The notes below the pieces were generated by a model. It was not told where the DNA came from, did not search any database, and saw only the letters and a list, made by a program, of their open reading frames with translations. Positions 17,648-26,074 of a stretch of DNA of 59,132 bases are shown here, in pieces; positions within the stretch are counted from its first letter, which is position 1, and every line of letters begins with the position of its first letter. The stretch comes from Bryobacterales bacterium (GTDB lineage: Bacteria; Acidobacteriota; Terriglobia; Bryobacterales; Bryobacteraceae), in contig PLRS01000042.1 of assembly GCA_003164035.1 (NCBI GenBank), positions 1 to 59,132 of the forward strand, read 5' to 3'. Position numbers and translations under genes: made by a program.

Positions 17648-18312
17648 GAAGTCTCCAGTCCCAGCGCCCCTCCTGTCTCCATCAGCCTCGGCTGGCCAAC
17701 GCCGGATGTCGTCATGTTACCCGGAGTCCAGGTGGGCATTTGGGGAACGGCAACCGGCTCGACCAACGCCCAAGTCTCCGTTTCCGTTCAGAACAGCCAG
17801 ACCGGGTTGTGGCTGAATGCGGATGGGACCTGGAGCGTACAAACATGGTTCAGCGCTCCCATCGTGGATGCCGCCGGAACCTGGCGCTGGATGTATACAC
17901 CGGCGGGCGGCGGCTCATTCACTGTCGTGGCTCAGGTGATGGACGGCGCCGCAACCGGGCAGGCATCCTCGACCTTCAGCGTGCTCGGCGGCTCGAGTTC
18001 GACTCCAGTCCCTCCGGCATCGCCGGCCAGCGGTACCGGCACTTTCCCGCTCAAGGTCGTCAATGGCACCGCCGGATGCTGGGCCAATAGCGATATCTGG
18101 TTGACGATCATTGGCCAGGCAACACCCGGAACCTGGGCGTACGGAGGCGATACAAGCCAGGTCGATCAATTTGGCTTCCCAATCGATGTAGAGGTGGAGC
18201 AGCAATCGACCGGCTTCGATCAGTCCACGACGATATCAACAACCAAAGTTCGGTCATCATCCTTCCCAACACCGCGCCGCCCTCCACCGTTACGTTAACC
18301 GTGGCTTGGTAA
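17648..18312 (+). pseudogene. Fragment of an exported Ig-like protein, frameshifted
   Basis: The frame opens at 17648 without a convincing start or signal peptide and reads SISLGWPTPDVVMLPGV, then VSVSVQNSQTGLW and ASSTFSVLGGSSSTPVPP. It is Ser/Thr/Gly-rich beta-sandwich-like sequence with a proline-rich linker. Near 18195, after FPIDVEVEQQ, coding sense passes to another frame and continues INNQSSVIILPNTAPPS to a natural end VTLTVAW at 18312. The single change of frame and the missing signal peptide suggest a decayed surface or secreted protein. A sequencing indel would explain the frameshift but not the missing 5' end. Confidence 0.55.
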
Positions 18313-18720
18313 GGGGCAAAACGGGACAGCCTGAGCCGTGTTGTTCCTGATTTCCATATTCCGGCCCGACGGCGCGAAGACGTCGCGGTGAATTTGGTGG
18401 GACAGGCCTCCCGGCCTGTCGTAGCCGCGAAGCGGCTGTTCCAGCCAGCGACAGATGAGCCAGCCAGTTCCTCGAACGTAGGCGAGACGGTGCTGTGCGT
18501 TCGGAGGTTCCCCACAGGCTGTGCCCTGTTGTCCACGAATCCAGGAAAGCAGCTCCGAGGCCGTCGTCTGGAAATCGCAGCCGAAGCCGGTTTCCGTGGA
18601 CGGCGTTTACCAGGACGAATGTGCAGCCCGGCTCCTTCCGAGTCGTGCGTGATTCAGGTCAGGCACAACCCTCGCGTGATCCAGCAAGCTTTCTTGAATC
18701 AATTAGAGATACTATGATTT
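18313..18720. other. Intergenic region with short palindromes
   Basis: Holds no recognisable gene. At 18315-18336 is GCAAAACGGGACAGCCTGAG, which matches one end of the inverted-repeat element at 49160-49533. At 18402-18421 is a hairpin GACAGGCC-TCCC-GGCCTGTC preceded by GTGG, one of several GTGGGACAGG-type hairpins in the window. Confidence 0.5.
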
Positions 18721-19563
18721 GTGTTCGACAACGGATCCACCGTGACGTCGCGGACCTCTGCTGCCGGCGTAGACGATCTCATCACCGTCGCTGCCATCGG
18801 GATCCTCGCGTTCATCAGCACTGATCTGGCACATGAGGTGGTGGGACATGGGACCGGGTTTCTCATCGCTGGTGGCAGATCGGGAATACTGACTGCGACG
18901 CGGCTCATTCACGAACCTCAGTTGTCCAGTCCGGGCTGGAGGATTTTCGATCTCGGAGGACCCGCGGGAAATTTGACCTGGGCTGGTCTATGCTTTCTTG
19001 CTCAGCGCCAAGTCGGTCGAGCGGCTCTGGCAATGAGGCTGTTTCTCTGGGCTACGATGTCCTTCAGTCTGTTGTGGGAATTTGGTTATCTGATAAAGTG
19101 CGGACTCACCGGACAGGGAGATGCGACAGCACTCACGAACGGGTTAACGCCCGGTTGGCTTTGGCGGGGCCTGATGTTCGTGGTTGGTGTCGTTCTGTAT
19201 CGCTGGGCTTTACGTTTCATAAGTGCTGAGCTGCATTCCGTACTGAGTGCGAATGTCGCGCAATGGCGCTCCCGCTTGGTACGTCTGCTGACGACCCTTT
19301 GTGGTGCCGGCGGTTTGATCGCGTGTGCCGGTCCAATTTTCGATCCACGCGGGCGGCTGGAGATGCTGAACTCCGGAGCGCTAAGCAGCTTCGCATCATG
19401 GGTGGGGCTGTTGGCGGTGCCATCTCTTTTCCCATTGCATGCGGATAAGGACCCTATAGCAGTCGGCCCTGTCGGGCGCAGCATTCCACTGGTTCTTCTT
19501 GCCGCAGTCGCTTCGGTTCTCTTTGTAGCAGTCCTCGGTCCTGGCATCTCCTTTGCGTGGTGA
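18721..19563 (+). CDS. Membrane protein with HExxH motif
   Basis: 280 residues from a GTG start. Hydrophobic segments alternate along the whole length. The second helix carries LAHEVVGHGTGFLIAGG, an HExxH (HEVVGH) placed inside a membrane-like segment as in site-2-protease-type (M50-like) peptidases. A possible second-ligand region is DLGGPAGNLTW at about 79-89, reminiscent of the NPDG-like motif of M50 proteins but not identical. It may be an intramembrane zinc protease or a non-catalytic relative. No operon partner. Confidence 0.6.
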   Translation: MFDNGSTVTSRTSAAGVDDLITVAAIGILAFISTDLAHEVVGHGTGFLIAGGRSGILTATRLIHEPQLSSPGWRIFDLGGPAGNLTWAGLCFLAQRQVGRAALAMRLFLWATMSFSLLWEFGYLIKCGLTGQGDATALTNGLTPGWLWRGLMFVVGVVLYRWALRFISAELHSVLSANVAQWRSRLVRLLTTLCGAGGLIACAGPIFDPRGRLEMLNSGALSSFASWVGLLAVPSLFPLHADKDPIAVGPVGRSIPLVLLAAVASVLFVAVLGPGISFAW

Positions 19564-19751
19564 TCGGTGGCGCGCGGACGCGGACATCTGAGACGGGATA
19601 GCTTCCGGTTTGTCGGCCACCCGTAGAAAGCAGGGGACGGCCGTCGCCGAGGATTACTCCCGTTAAGTCCCGCTCACGTCACCTACGGTTCGGGGAGGTA
19701 GCTACTAGCCCGGCGGCTGATACAGGCACAGGCAGTCAACTACCTCAGGCC

Positions 19752-20282
19752 CTACTTCATGAGCGGATGGGCCAGTATCTGCTCGACGGCGAGGGACGGG
19801 TCGTCGCCTTCTACGGTTACATGGATCTCGGCCAGGCGATAGACATCGCGACGGGCCTGGTAGAGAGCGGCGAATTGTTCGGGGTCGCGGGCCAGGGGGC
19901 GGTGAGTGGCCTGGCGGACACGCTGTTCGACGATCGGGAAGGGGCAATCGAGCCAGATGGTGACGCCGTTTTGGAGCAGCAGGTCGCGATTGGCGGGTGA
20001 GACGAAAGCGCCGCCGCCGAGGGCCATGACGGCGGGGCGGCCGGTCTCTACGGCACTCACGTGACGGGCCAGCGCGGCGGCTTCGATGCGGCGGAATTCG
20101 GCTTCGCCGCGGGCGGCGAAGATGTCGGCGATGGCTGTGCGTTCGCGGGCTTCGATTTCCTCGTCGAGATCGAAGAACGGCCAGCCGATGCGGTCGGCGA
20201 GCAGGCGGCCGACGGTGGACTTGCCGCTGCCCATGAAGCCGACCAGGTAGATGCCGGGAGTGCGCTTGAGGCGAAGATTCAT
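19752..20282 (-). CDS. aroK: Shikimate kinase
   Basis: 176 residues, normal for AroK. The P-loop GFMGSGKS is at 15-22, the substrate-binding FDLDEEIE has D38 and D40, ALGGGAF is the Walker B-like glycine motif, and the LID arginine region reads RPLARDPEQ. It phosphorylates shikimate in the chorismate pathway. The start at 20282 overlaps the stop of the upstream SDR gene by four bases (ATGA), which rules out the longer in-frame start. The partner gene has no obvious part in aromatic synthesis. Confidence 0.93.
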   Translation of the reverse strand: MNLRLKRTPGIYLVGFMGSGKSTVGRLLADRIGWPFFDLDEEIEARERTAIADIFAARGEAEFRRIEAAALARHVSAVETGRPAVMALGGGAFVSPANRDLLLQNGVTIWLDCPFPIVEQRVRQATHRPLARDPEQFAALYQARRDVYRLAEIHVTVEGDDPSLAVEQILAHPLMK

Positions 20283-21052
20283 GAAGCACCGAGCATTCGC
20301 GCCATGCGGCCGTGGACCAGGGCCGGCGCCAGGCGCGCGGCCAGGACGAGCAGCCAACCCGAGGGCGGCGCAACCACGGTGCGGGCGTCGCGCTCCACCC
20401 CGCGGCGAATGGCGCGGGCGCATTCGGCGGCGGTGATGGCGAAACGGCGCGCGCGCACCACCGCCGGCGGCGGGCCTCCGGCCAGCACGTGCTGTTGAAA
20501 GCCGGTGACCACGTAACCGGGGCAGACCAGCAGCGTATGCACGCCGTCGCGGGCCAGCTCCATGCGCAGGCCGTCGGTCCAGCCGGCCAGGGCGTATTTC
20601 GAAGCGCAGTAGAGCGTCATCCAGGGCAAAGTGACTTTACCGCCGATGGAGCCGACATTGACGATGGTGCCGGAGCGGCGGGCACGCATTTCGGGCGCGA
20701 CCAACTGCGTCAGGGCCAGCGGCACAAAGAAATTCAGCTCCATCATGCGGCGGGTTTCGTCCAGGGGAGCGGCAAAAGAGGGACCATAGGCGCCTACGCC
20801 GGCATTATTGATGAGAATGTCGATTTGGCCGAAGCGCTCGATGGCGCGGGCGACGGCCTGGCGGCGGGCGTCGTCCTGGGTGAGATCGGAGGGCAGGAGC
20901 AGGGCGCCGCCCGGGTCGCTCCGTGTCAGGCCCTCGGCGGAGCGGGCCGCCAGCGCCAGCCGGGCTCCGGCACGCGCGAACTCGGCGGCGCAGGCTGCGC
21001 CGATGCCGCCGGAAGCGCCGGTGATGAACGCGACCTTACCATCAATCCGCAT
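20279..21052 (-). CDS. Short-chain dehydrogenase/reductase
   Basis: 257 residues of the classical SDR type: the cofactor motif TGASGGIG at 11-18, NNAGVGAYG, a Ser in NVGSIGGK and the YCASK catalytic pair, followed by LVCPGYVVTGF. The residue after the second strand (AARSAEG) with Arg favours NADPH; this is a family-based inference. The C-terminal 30 residues are hydrophobic (WLLVLAARLAPALVHG), as in membrane-associated DltE/YqjQ-like members. Its stop overlaps the aroK start. Confidence 0.9.
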   Translation of the reverse strand: MRIDGKVAFITGASGGIGAACAAEFARAGARLALAARSAEGLTRSDPGGALLLPSDLTQDDARRQAVARAIERFGQIDILINNAGVGAYGPSFAAPLDETRRMMELNFFVPLALTQLVAPEMRARRSGTIVNVGSIGGKVTLPWMTLYCASKYALAGWTDGLRMELARDGVHTLLVCPGYVVTGFQQHVLAGGPPPAVVRARRFAITAAECARAIRRGVERDARTVVAPPSGWLLVLAARLAPALVHGRMARMLGAS

Positions 21053-21162
21053 GGCGGGGCGAACTCACTGGCGGGGAGAGCCGGCAGGCCGCGATGCCTG
21101 TCCCACTACTGAGCGGTAAGGTATACATTGTCGGGTTTGGCCTGAAACGCCATAATGGTACC

Positions 21163-21792
21163 ATGGCCGCCGCGCTGATCCCGTTGTTCCCGCTGGAGGT
21201 GGTGGTCTTTCCCCGGACCGCCCTGCCGCTGCACATTTTCGAGGAACGCTACAAGAAGATGGTGACGGAGGCGATCGCCGGCGCCTCCGAGTTTGGGGTG
21301 GTGCTGGCGAAGGCTAACGGGATTGTGAATGCAGGCTGCACGGTTACGGTGGAAAAGCTGGTGCAGACCTATGCCGACGGACGCATGGACATTCTGACGC
21401 GCGGCCACCGCCGCTTCGAAGTGGGCGCCCTCGACCAGGAACTGGAAATTTTGCGGGCCGAGGTGCGCTACTTCGACGACGACGATTTCACGCCGGTGCC
21501 CGCCGAACTGCGGCAACAGGCCATCGCGTACTTCGTGGAAATGAGCAAACTGGAATCGCCGCGCGGCCGTGGCGAGGCGGACCTGAGCGATCCGCAGATC
21601 AGTTTTCAACTGGCGCAGGACCTGCCCGACCTGGACTTCTTGCACAGTCTGCTGCGGCAACGGTCCGAAGCCGGCCGTCTCCGGGAGCTGAACCAATACC
21701 TCTCCCGCTACGTTCCGCGGCAGCAGCGCATCGAAAAGGTCAAGAGCATCGCGCCGACCAACGGCTTTGCCGGAAAGCATCCGGGGCACTGA
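21163..21792 (+). CDS. LON substrate-binding domain protein
   Basis: About 209 residues when started at the ATG at 21163 (MAAALIPLFPLEVVVFP); an upstream in-frame ATG at 21094 would add a tail unlike the family. The sequence matches the N-terminal domain of Lon protease (LPLHIFEERYKKMVTEA, then FGVVLAK, GRMDILTRGHRRFEV and a helical C-terminal half) without ATPase or protease domains. Such stand-alone LON proteins are common but their role is unclear; the domain binds substrates in Lon. It is three bases upstream of the TonB-like gene. Confidence 0.9.
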   Translation: MAAALIPLFPLEVVVFPRTALPLHIFEERYKKMVTEAIAGASEFGVVLAKANGIVNAGCTVTVEKLVQTYADGRMDILTRGHRRFEVGALDQELEILRAEVRYFDDDDFTPVPAELRQQAIAYFVEMSKLESPRGRGEADLSDPQISFQLAQDLPDLDFLHSLLRQRSEAGRLRELNQYLSRYVPRQQRIEKVKSIAPTNGFAGKHPGH

Positions 21793-21795
21793 CCG

Positions 21796-23259
21796 ATGCC
21801 GCGGCGCAGCCGTCCGGTTAGCCACAGCGCGTCTTCGTTTGCGTTTTCGGCCGGTTTGCACAGCGCCGTGCTGACCTGGCTGGTGCTGGCGAGCCACGGC
21901 CTGGAGGGCGAGAAGCCCCCGCTGCTGTACGACGCCCAGATTCGCCCGCATGAAACTCACCTGGTGTGGTACAGCCTGCGGAATCGCCTGCCGAACGTGA
22001 AACCCGCCATGAAGACGGCGCGCGCGCAGGCGCCGCGCGCGGCGAAGCGGTTCGACCAGCAAATCGTGGCGGGGCCGAAGGAAAGGCCCGGCGCGCCGCA
22101 ATTGATCCGCGCGCCGGAGCCCAAGATAGAGCTTCCGAAGCCGCTGCCGCTTCCCAACCTGCTGGCGGTCTCGCCATTGCCGCCCAAGCCCGTAAAGGCG
22201 TTTGCGCCTCCGCCCGAGCGTATCGAGCGGCGGCGGGCGGCGGCATTGCCGGAAGCTCCCAAGCTGGATTTCAAACCGCGTATCGGGGCATTGGCAATGA
22301 AGTTGGAGCTTAACCGCCCGAAGCCGCTGCCGTTTACCGCGCCGGCCAGGCGGGAAAAGCGGGCGCCCGCGCTGGAGTTGCCGGAAGCTCCGGCGATTGC
22401 CGCGCCACTTCCCGCGATCGCCATGCCGCGCTTGCCCAACCGATTTCAGCCGCCGCCGGAGCGGGCCAGGAAAGCCGATGCGGCCGCCGCGTTGACGGAG
22501 GCGCCGCCGGAGCCGGCCACGATTCGGGCCGCACCCGATGCGGAGCTGGTCATCGCCGGCTTGAACCCGGCGCGGATCGTGAATATTCCCAAGCTGCCGG
22601 GGGCGCACGACGCGGGCTTTTCGGGTGGGCCGCGTCCGCGGGCGGAGGGTGCGGCGGCCGCGCCCAACGACGCCAAGGTGGTGGTGCCGGATCTTTCCGC
22701 GCATAGCGGCGAGCGCGATCCCGAGCCCACCCTGGTGGCCGGATTGGGGCCCAATCCACGGAAGGCGCTGCTGGACGCTTTGCGGCCGGGCGGTTTGGCA
22801 GCGGGCATGACTACCGGCGGAAGGCAGGTGCATGCGGCCCGCGTGGCCGGCGTTCCGGATGCCCGCCTGGCCGGAAGGGAGACTTATAGCATGGCGATTC
22901 AAATGCCAAATCTAACCAGCTACTCGGGAAGCTGGCTGGTGTGGTTCGCCGAACGGGGGCCGCGCGCGCAGGGGAGTATTCGGCCGCCGGAGCCGCTGCG
23001 CCTGGTGGACCCGAAATACGTGCGGACCGCGGCCGAAGAACGGGTGGAAGGAACCGTGCGCCTGTTCGCCGTAATCCGCACCGACGGCAGCGTGGATTCG
23101 GTGGAGTTGCTGCAGCGGCTGGACGGGCGCCTGGACGCAGCCGCGGCCGAAGCGCTGGCGAAATGGAAGTTCACTCCGGCGCTGCGGGACGAGGCTCCGG
23201 TGGAGGTGGACGCGGTCTTCGAGGTGCCCTTCCACCTGGCCCCGAGGACAGCCCGATGA
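21796..23259 (+). CDS. TonB-like energy transducer
   Basis: 487 residues. One membrane anchor lies near the N-terminus (SSFAFSAGLHSAVLTWLVLA). A very long periplasmic region (about 45-330) is rich in Pro, Ala, Glu and Lys, with repeated PLP/PPPER/LPEAP blocks. The C-terminal 85 residues are a TonB domain: LVDPKYVRTAAEERVEGTV, LFAVIRTDGSV and the closing AAAEALAKWKFTPAL. It should couple the inner-membrane proton gradient to an outer-membrane receptor. No ExbB/ExbD or receptor genes lie next to it. Its stop overlaps the HAD gene start (ATGA). Confidence 0.85.
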   Translation: MPRRSRPVSHSASSFAFSAGLHSAVLTWLVLASHGLEGEKPPLLYDAQIRPHETHLVWYSLRNRLPNVKPAMKTARAQAPRAAKRFDQQIVAGPKERPGAPQLIRAPEPKIELPKPLPLPNLLAVSPLPPKPVKAFAPPPERIERRRAAALPEAPKLDFKPRIGALAMKLELNRPKPLPFTAPARREKRAPALELPEAPAIAAPLPAIAMPRLPNRFQPPPERARKADAAAALTEAPPEPATIRAAPDAELVIAGLNPARIVNIPKLPGAHDAGFSGGPRPRAEGAAAAPNDAKVVVPDLSAHSGERDPEPTLVAGLGPNPRKALLDALRPGGLAAGMTTGGRQVHAARVAGVPDARLAGRETYSMAIQMPNLTSYSGSWLVWFAERGPRAQGSIRPPEPLRLVDPKYVRTAAEERVEGTVRLFAVIRTDGSVDSVELLQRLDGRLDAAAAEALAKWKFTPALRDEAPVEVDAVFEVPFHLAPRTAR

Positions 23260-23942
23260 CGCGCCAATTCCTGATTATCGACGCCGACGACACGCTTTGG
23301 GAAAACAACATCTACTTCGAAGAAGCCTTCGAGGAGTTCTGTCAGTTTCTGGATCACTCGTCGATGACGCCGCACGAGGTCCGCGACGTTCTGGATACCA
23401 TCGAGTTGGTCAACGCCCGCACCCATGGGTACGGCTCGCTCAACTTCGGGCGCAACCTCGGCGAATGTTACCGGCGGCTGGTGGAGCGCGAGGTGAAGGA
23501 AACGGACCTGAGGACCGCGATGGCTTTCGCCGAGCGGATACTGGAATGCCCGATGCAAGTGATCGAAGGCGTGCCGGAGACGCTGGCGTATCTTTGCGAA
23601 CGGCACGAGCTGAACTTGTTCACCAAGGGACATCCCGAAGAGCAGACGTTGAAGATCGACCGCAGCGGGCTGGGAGGCTACTTTCATTTCACTCAGGTGG
23701 TGAAGGAGAAAGACACGGCCGCCTATCGCCGGCTGGTGGAAGAGCGCCGGATGGATCCGGCACTGACATGGATGATCGGCAACAGCCCGAAGTCCGACGT
23801 CAATCCCGCGCTGGAAGCCGGGTTGAACGCGGTCTTCGTGCCGCACGAGCACACCTGGGTGCTGGAAAAACAGGATCTGCTGCCGGGCGCCGGGACCTTG
23901 ATGGTGGTGGAAGAGTTCGCCCGCCTGCGCGACATATTTTAG
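23256..23942 (+). CDS. HAD-superfamily hydrolase
   Basis: 228 residues. Motif I is IDADDTLWENN (DxDxT with nucleophile Asp10), motif II has LFTKGHPE, and motifs III/IV are VVKEKD and WMIGNSPKSDVNPALEAG. The helical cap between residues 20 and 95 places it with the phosphoglycolate-phosphatase/YjjG-like group. The substrate is unknown. It is the third gene of the LON-TonB-HAD operon, coupled to the second by an ATGA overlap. Confidence 0.88.
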   Translation: MTRQFLIIDADDTLWENNIYFEEAFEEFCQFLDHSSMTPHEVRDVLDTIELVNARTHGYGSLNFGRNLGECYRRLVEREVKETDLRTAMAFAERILECPMQVIEGVPETLAYLCERHELNLFTKGHPEEQTLKIDRSGLGGYFHFTQVVKEKDTAAYRRLVEERRMDPALTWMIGNSPKSDVNPALEAGLNAVFVPHEHTWVLEKQDLLPGAGTLMVVEEFARLRDIF

Positions 23943-23965
23943 ACAAACGCGTCAAGATAGGTACT

Positions 23966-23991
23966 CCACGCGGTACGAATCGTGGTATAAC
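23966..23991 (+). promoter_or_regulatory. Candidate promoter/operator of mazEF-like module
   Basis: An inverted repeat CCACG-N10-CGTGG (23966-23985) directly abuts a -10-like TATAAC (23986-23991), 13 bases before the mazE-like ATG. This is the place where antitoxin-toxin complexes usually repress their own operon. No good -35 box is visible. Confidence 0.35.
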
Positions 23992-24004
23992 GCTGGGTAG
24001 TAGC

Positions 24005-24250
24005 ATGAAGACGGCGATCTCCATAGAGGACGGCCTGTTACGCGATGCGGACAGAACCGCGCGCCTGATGGGCTTGAGCCGGAGCCGCCTTTTCGCCCTC
24101 GCAATGGGTGACTTCCTCGAACGTCAGCGGGGGGAACAGATGTTGCGCCGGCTGAACGAGGTCTATGCCGATGGTGCCGAACCAGCCGAAAAACGCCTCT
24201 TGAAGAGAATCAAGGCCAAGGTCCGCCCCGCCGCGAAAGAACGCTGGTGA
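24005..24250 (+). CDS. MazE-type ribbon-helix-helix antitoxin
   Basis: 81 residues: an RHH N-terminus (MKTAISIEDGLLRDADRTA, then MGLSRSRLFALAMGDFLE) and a charged C-terminal tail of the sort that wraps around a MazF toxin. Its stop overlaps the next gene's GTG start. It should bind DNA as a dimer and neutralise the toxin. The start is fixed by the RHH beta strand beginning at Met1. Confidence 0.85.
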   Translation: MKTAISIEDGLLRDADRTARLMGLSRSRLFALAMGDFLERQRGEQMLRRLNEVYADGAEPAEKRLLKRIKAKVRPAAKERW

Positions 24251-24597
24251 GCGAGATTCGGCAGGGGCAAGTGTATTGGCTTGACTTCGGGTCCCCATCC
24301 GGCTCAGCGCCCGCCGACCGGCACCCCTGCGTCGTTGTCCAGAACGATATTTTCAACCGCAGCGCCATTGCAACCACCGTCGTGTGCCTGATCACATCGA
24401 ATCTGAGCCGGGCGAACGCGCCAGGCAACGTGCTCCTGAAAAAAGGCGAAGCGAACCTTCCCAAGGCAAGCGTAGTGAACGTGCCGCAGATTCTCACGGT
24501 CGACAAGTCCGAGCTTGTGGAGTGCATCGGCAAGCTGAGCGTCGCCGCGGCCGGGGCCGTCCGCGACGGACTGCACTTGCTATTCGATCGGCTGTGA
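24247..24597 (+). CDS. MazF/PemK-type endoribonuclease toxin
   Basis: 116 residues from a GTG that overlaps the antitoxin stop. The PemK-fold landmarks are present: RQGQVYWLDFGSPSGS, the RHPCVVVQND strand, TTVVCLITSN and VVNVPQILTVDKSEL near the C-terminus. MazF enzymes cut single-stranded mRNA at short sequences when freed from the antitoxin. All family landmarks look intact, so the module is probably functional. Confidence 0.9.
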   Translation: MSEIRQGQVYWLDFGSPSGSAPADRHPCVVVQNDIFNRSAIATTVVCLITSNLSRANAPGNVLLKKGEANLPKASVVNVPQILTVDKSELVECIGKLSVAAAGAVRDGLHLLFDRL

Positions 24598-24711
24598 GGA
24601 GGGTCCGCAGCGCCGATCCGCAGTGAAAAACCACCTAATTTTGTGTCACAAGCGGTACGGGATACGACCATGCGTAATCTGGGCGCACACCATCGCACGG
24701 CGTTCGCCTTC

Positions 24712-25017
24712 TTAGCGAACCGAGTCCCGCCGCTCAAGCCAGCGGCGAAGAGACTCGTGCGTCTCACCGGACTTGCGACCGGCCAGGAGACTCTCCACGC
24801 TGATATCTTCATCCAGGTCGGGCCAGTGTATCCCCTCGCCACCCGCGATCAGCCGCCAGTTGGCGCGCTCCTTCGGCGTCCCATGCGCCAAACGCGGGAA
24901 CCACGCGAGCGGCACCGTGATCGTTCTGCCATCCACCAGGTCCGATACCAGGGCGTCGTCACTTACGCTTACGTTCTGGGCAAGTGCATCTCTGAGTTCA
25001 CTCCCCGAAATACTCAT
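24712..25017 (-). CDS. DUF2442 domain protein
   Basis: 101 residues with the DUF2442 core VSDDALVSDLVDGRTITVPLAWFPRL and IHWPDLDEDISVESLLAG. It begins 20 bases before the end of the DUF4160 gene, in another frame. DUF2442 and DUF4160 genes are very often neighbours and have been proposed as toxin-antitoxin-like pairs, but no activity can be deduced here. It is on the opposite strand to mazF, with 114 bases between the two stops. Confidence 0.85.
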   Translation of the reverse strand: MSISGSELRDALAQNVSVSDDALVSDLVDGRTITVPLAWFPRLAHGTPKERANWRLIAGGEGIHWPDLDEDISVESLLAGRKSGETHESLRRWLERRDSVR

Positions 25018-25234
25018 GCCATGACCTCAATACCGCGACCGCGTTTTCTTCAACCGATCTTTGGATACGTCCAATCTCCACCCGGCCCAGACCCCGGCTT
25101 CCCTCCAAGCGTACCGGTTCCAGCCAAAACTTCGCTTTTCCCTCTTCCCGTTCCACATGCACATGAGGAGGCTCATCTCGATCCGCCGAGTAAAAGAAAA
25201 ATCGGTATGGCCCCTCCCGAAGAACGGTTGGCAA
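24998..25234 (-). CDS. DUF4160 domain protein
   Basis: 78 residues from a TTG start giving (M)PTVLREGPYRFFFYS, with the family signature EPPHVHVEREEGKAKFWL and the ending LRSWHEYFGE. The unusual start is accepted because the DUF4160 family begins exactly at MPTV. It overlaps the DUF2442 gene by 20 bases. The PPHVHV histidines are the most conserved part of the family and could bind metal (inference). Confidence 0.85.
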   Translation of the reverse strand: MPTVLREGPYRFFFYSADRDEPPHVHVEREEGKAKFWLEPVRLEGSRGLGRVEIGRIQRSVEENAVAVLRSWHEYFGE

Positions 25235-25269
25235 CGATCCCAGTGTACATGGCCATCGGGGTACCGGTC

Positions 25270-25341
25270 GACGTCGTAGGAAAGCGCGGCGTCAATATCC
25301 GCAAGTTGCAACGAAGGATAGTTGGCAAGTATCTCGGCGCG
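25270..25341 (-). pseudogene. DUF433 fragment
   Basis: A 24-residue stretch, RAEILANYPSLQLADIDAAL then SYDV, matches the C-terminal end of DUF433 antitoxin-like proteins (pattern EILANYPSLTLADIRAAL). No start or N-terminal part is present in any frame. It is probably the leftover of a lost module directly upstream of the DUF4160-DUF2442 pair. The stretch 25342-25462 shows nothing further. Confidence 0.5.
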
Positions 25342-25462
25342 GGACTCCTGTGGATTGTCGGCGCTCGATGAGGATGACTGAACAGGAGGTTCCCATCCGG
25401 ACGGAGGCGGGCGTCGAGATGAGTCTCGACGCGGCACGCACGAGTGCGTACGCCACGTCCCC

Positions 25463-26074
25463 TTACCCCGCCAGCGCGTCAATCCCCGCCGGGTGTGACT
25501 GCTCGTACGCCTTAATCGCACTCTCCTGGTTCAGAATATAACCCAGCTCATCCACGCCCTCTAGCAGACAGTGCTTGGAGAAAGCGTCGATGGGGAATTC
25601 CACGGCGCGGCCGGAAGGGGTGGTCAGCGTCTGGCTGGCAAGATCGATCTTGACCACCGCGGCGGGGTCGGCTTCGACCGCGGCGAACAGTTCCGCCTGC
25701 ACGTCGACCGGGATCACGATGGGCAGCAGCGAATTCTTCAGCGAGTTCTGTTTGAAGATATCGGCGAACGAGGTGCTCAGCACGGCGCGGAAGCCGAACT
25801 GGGTCAGGGCCCAGGGGGCGTGCTCGCGCGAGCTGCCGCAGCCGAAGTTGTCGCCGGCAAGGAGCACCTGGGCGCCGGCGGCGCGCGGCTGGTTCAGAAT
25901 GAACTCGGGCTTGGGATTGCCCTGGGCATCGTACCGCCAATCGCAGAAGAGCTGCTTGTCGAGGCCCTGTTTGGAAGTGGTCTTGAGGAAGCGCGCGGGG
26001 ATGATCTGGTCGGTATCGACGTTATTCAGAGGCAGCGGTACCACGCGGCTCTCGAAATTGGTGAACGGGGTCAT
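25463..26074 (-). CDS. leuD: 3-isopropylmalate dehydratase small subunit
   Basis: 203 residues, typical of proteobacterial-type LeuD. It carries [15 protein letters not shown] near the N-terminus and the swivelling-domain motif [14 protein letters not shown]. With LeuC it isomerises 2-isopropylmalate to 3-isopropylmalate in leucine synthesis. The start at 26074 overlaps the leuC stop (ATGA); longer in-frame starts would lie inside leuC. Last gene of the leu operon. Confidence 0.95.
   Translation of the reverse strand: MTPFTNFESRVVPLPLNNVDTDQIIPARFLKTTSKQGLDKQLFCDWRYDAQGNPKPEFILNQPRAAGAQVLLAGDNFGCGSSREHAPWALTQFGFRAVLSTSFADIFKQNSLKNSLLPIVIPVDVQAELFAAVEADPAAVVKIDLASQTLTTPSGRAVEFPIDAFSKHCLLEGVDELGYILNQESAIKAYEQSHPAGIDALAG

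Noticed and set aside
21106-22902. 598-codon minus-strand frame opposite the LON and TonB-like genes
   Set aside because: Arginine-rich mirror of two well-supported genes.
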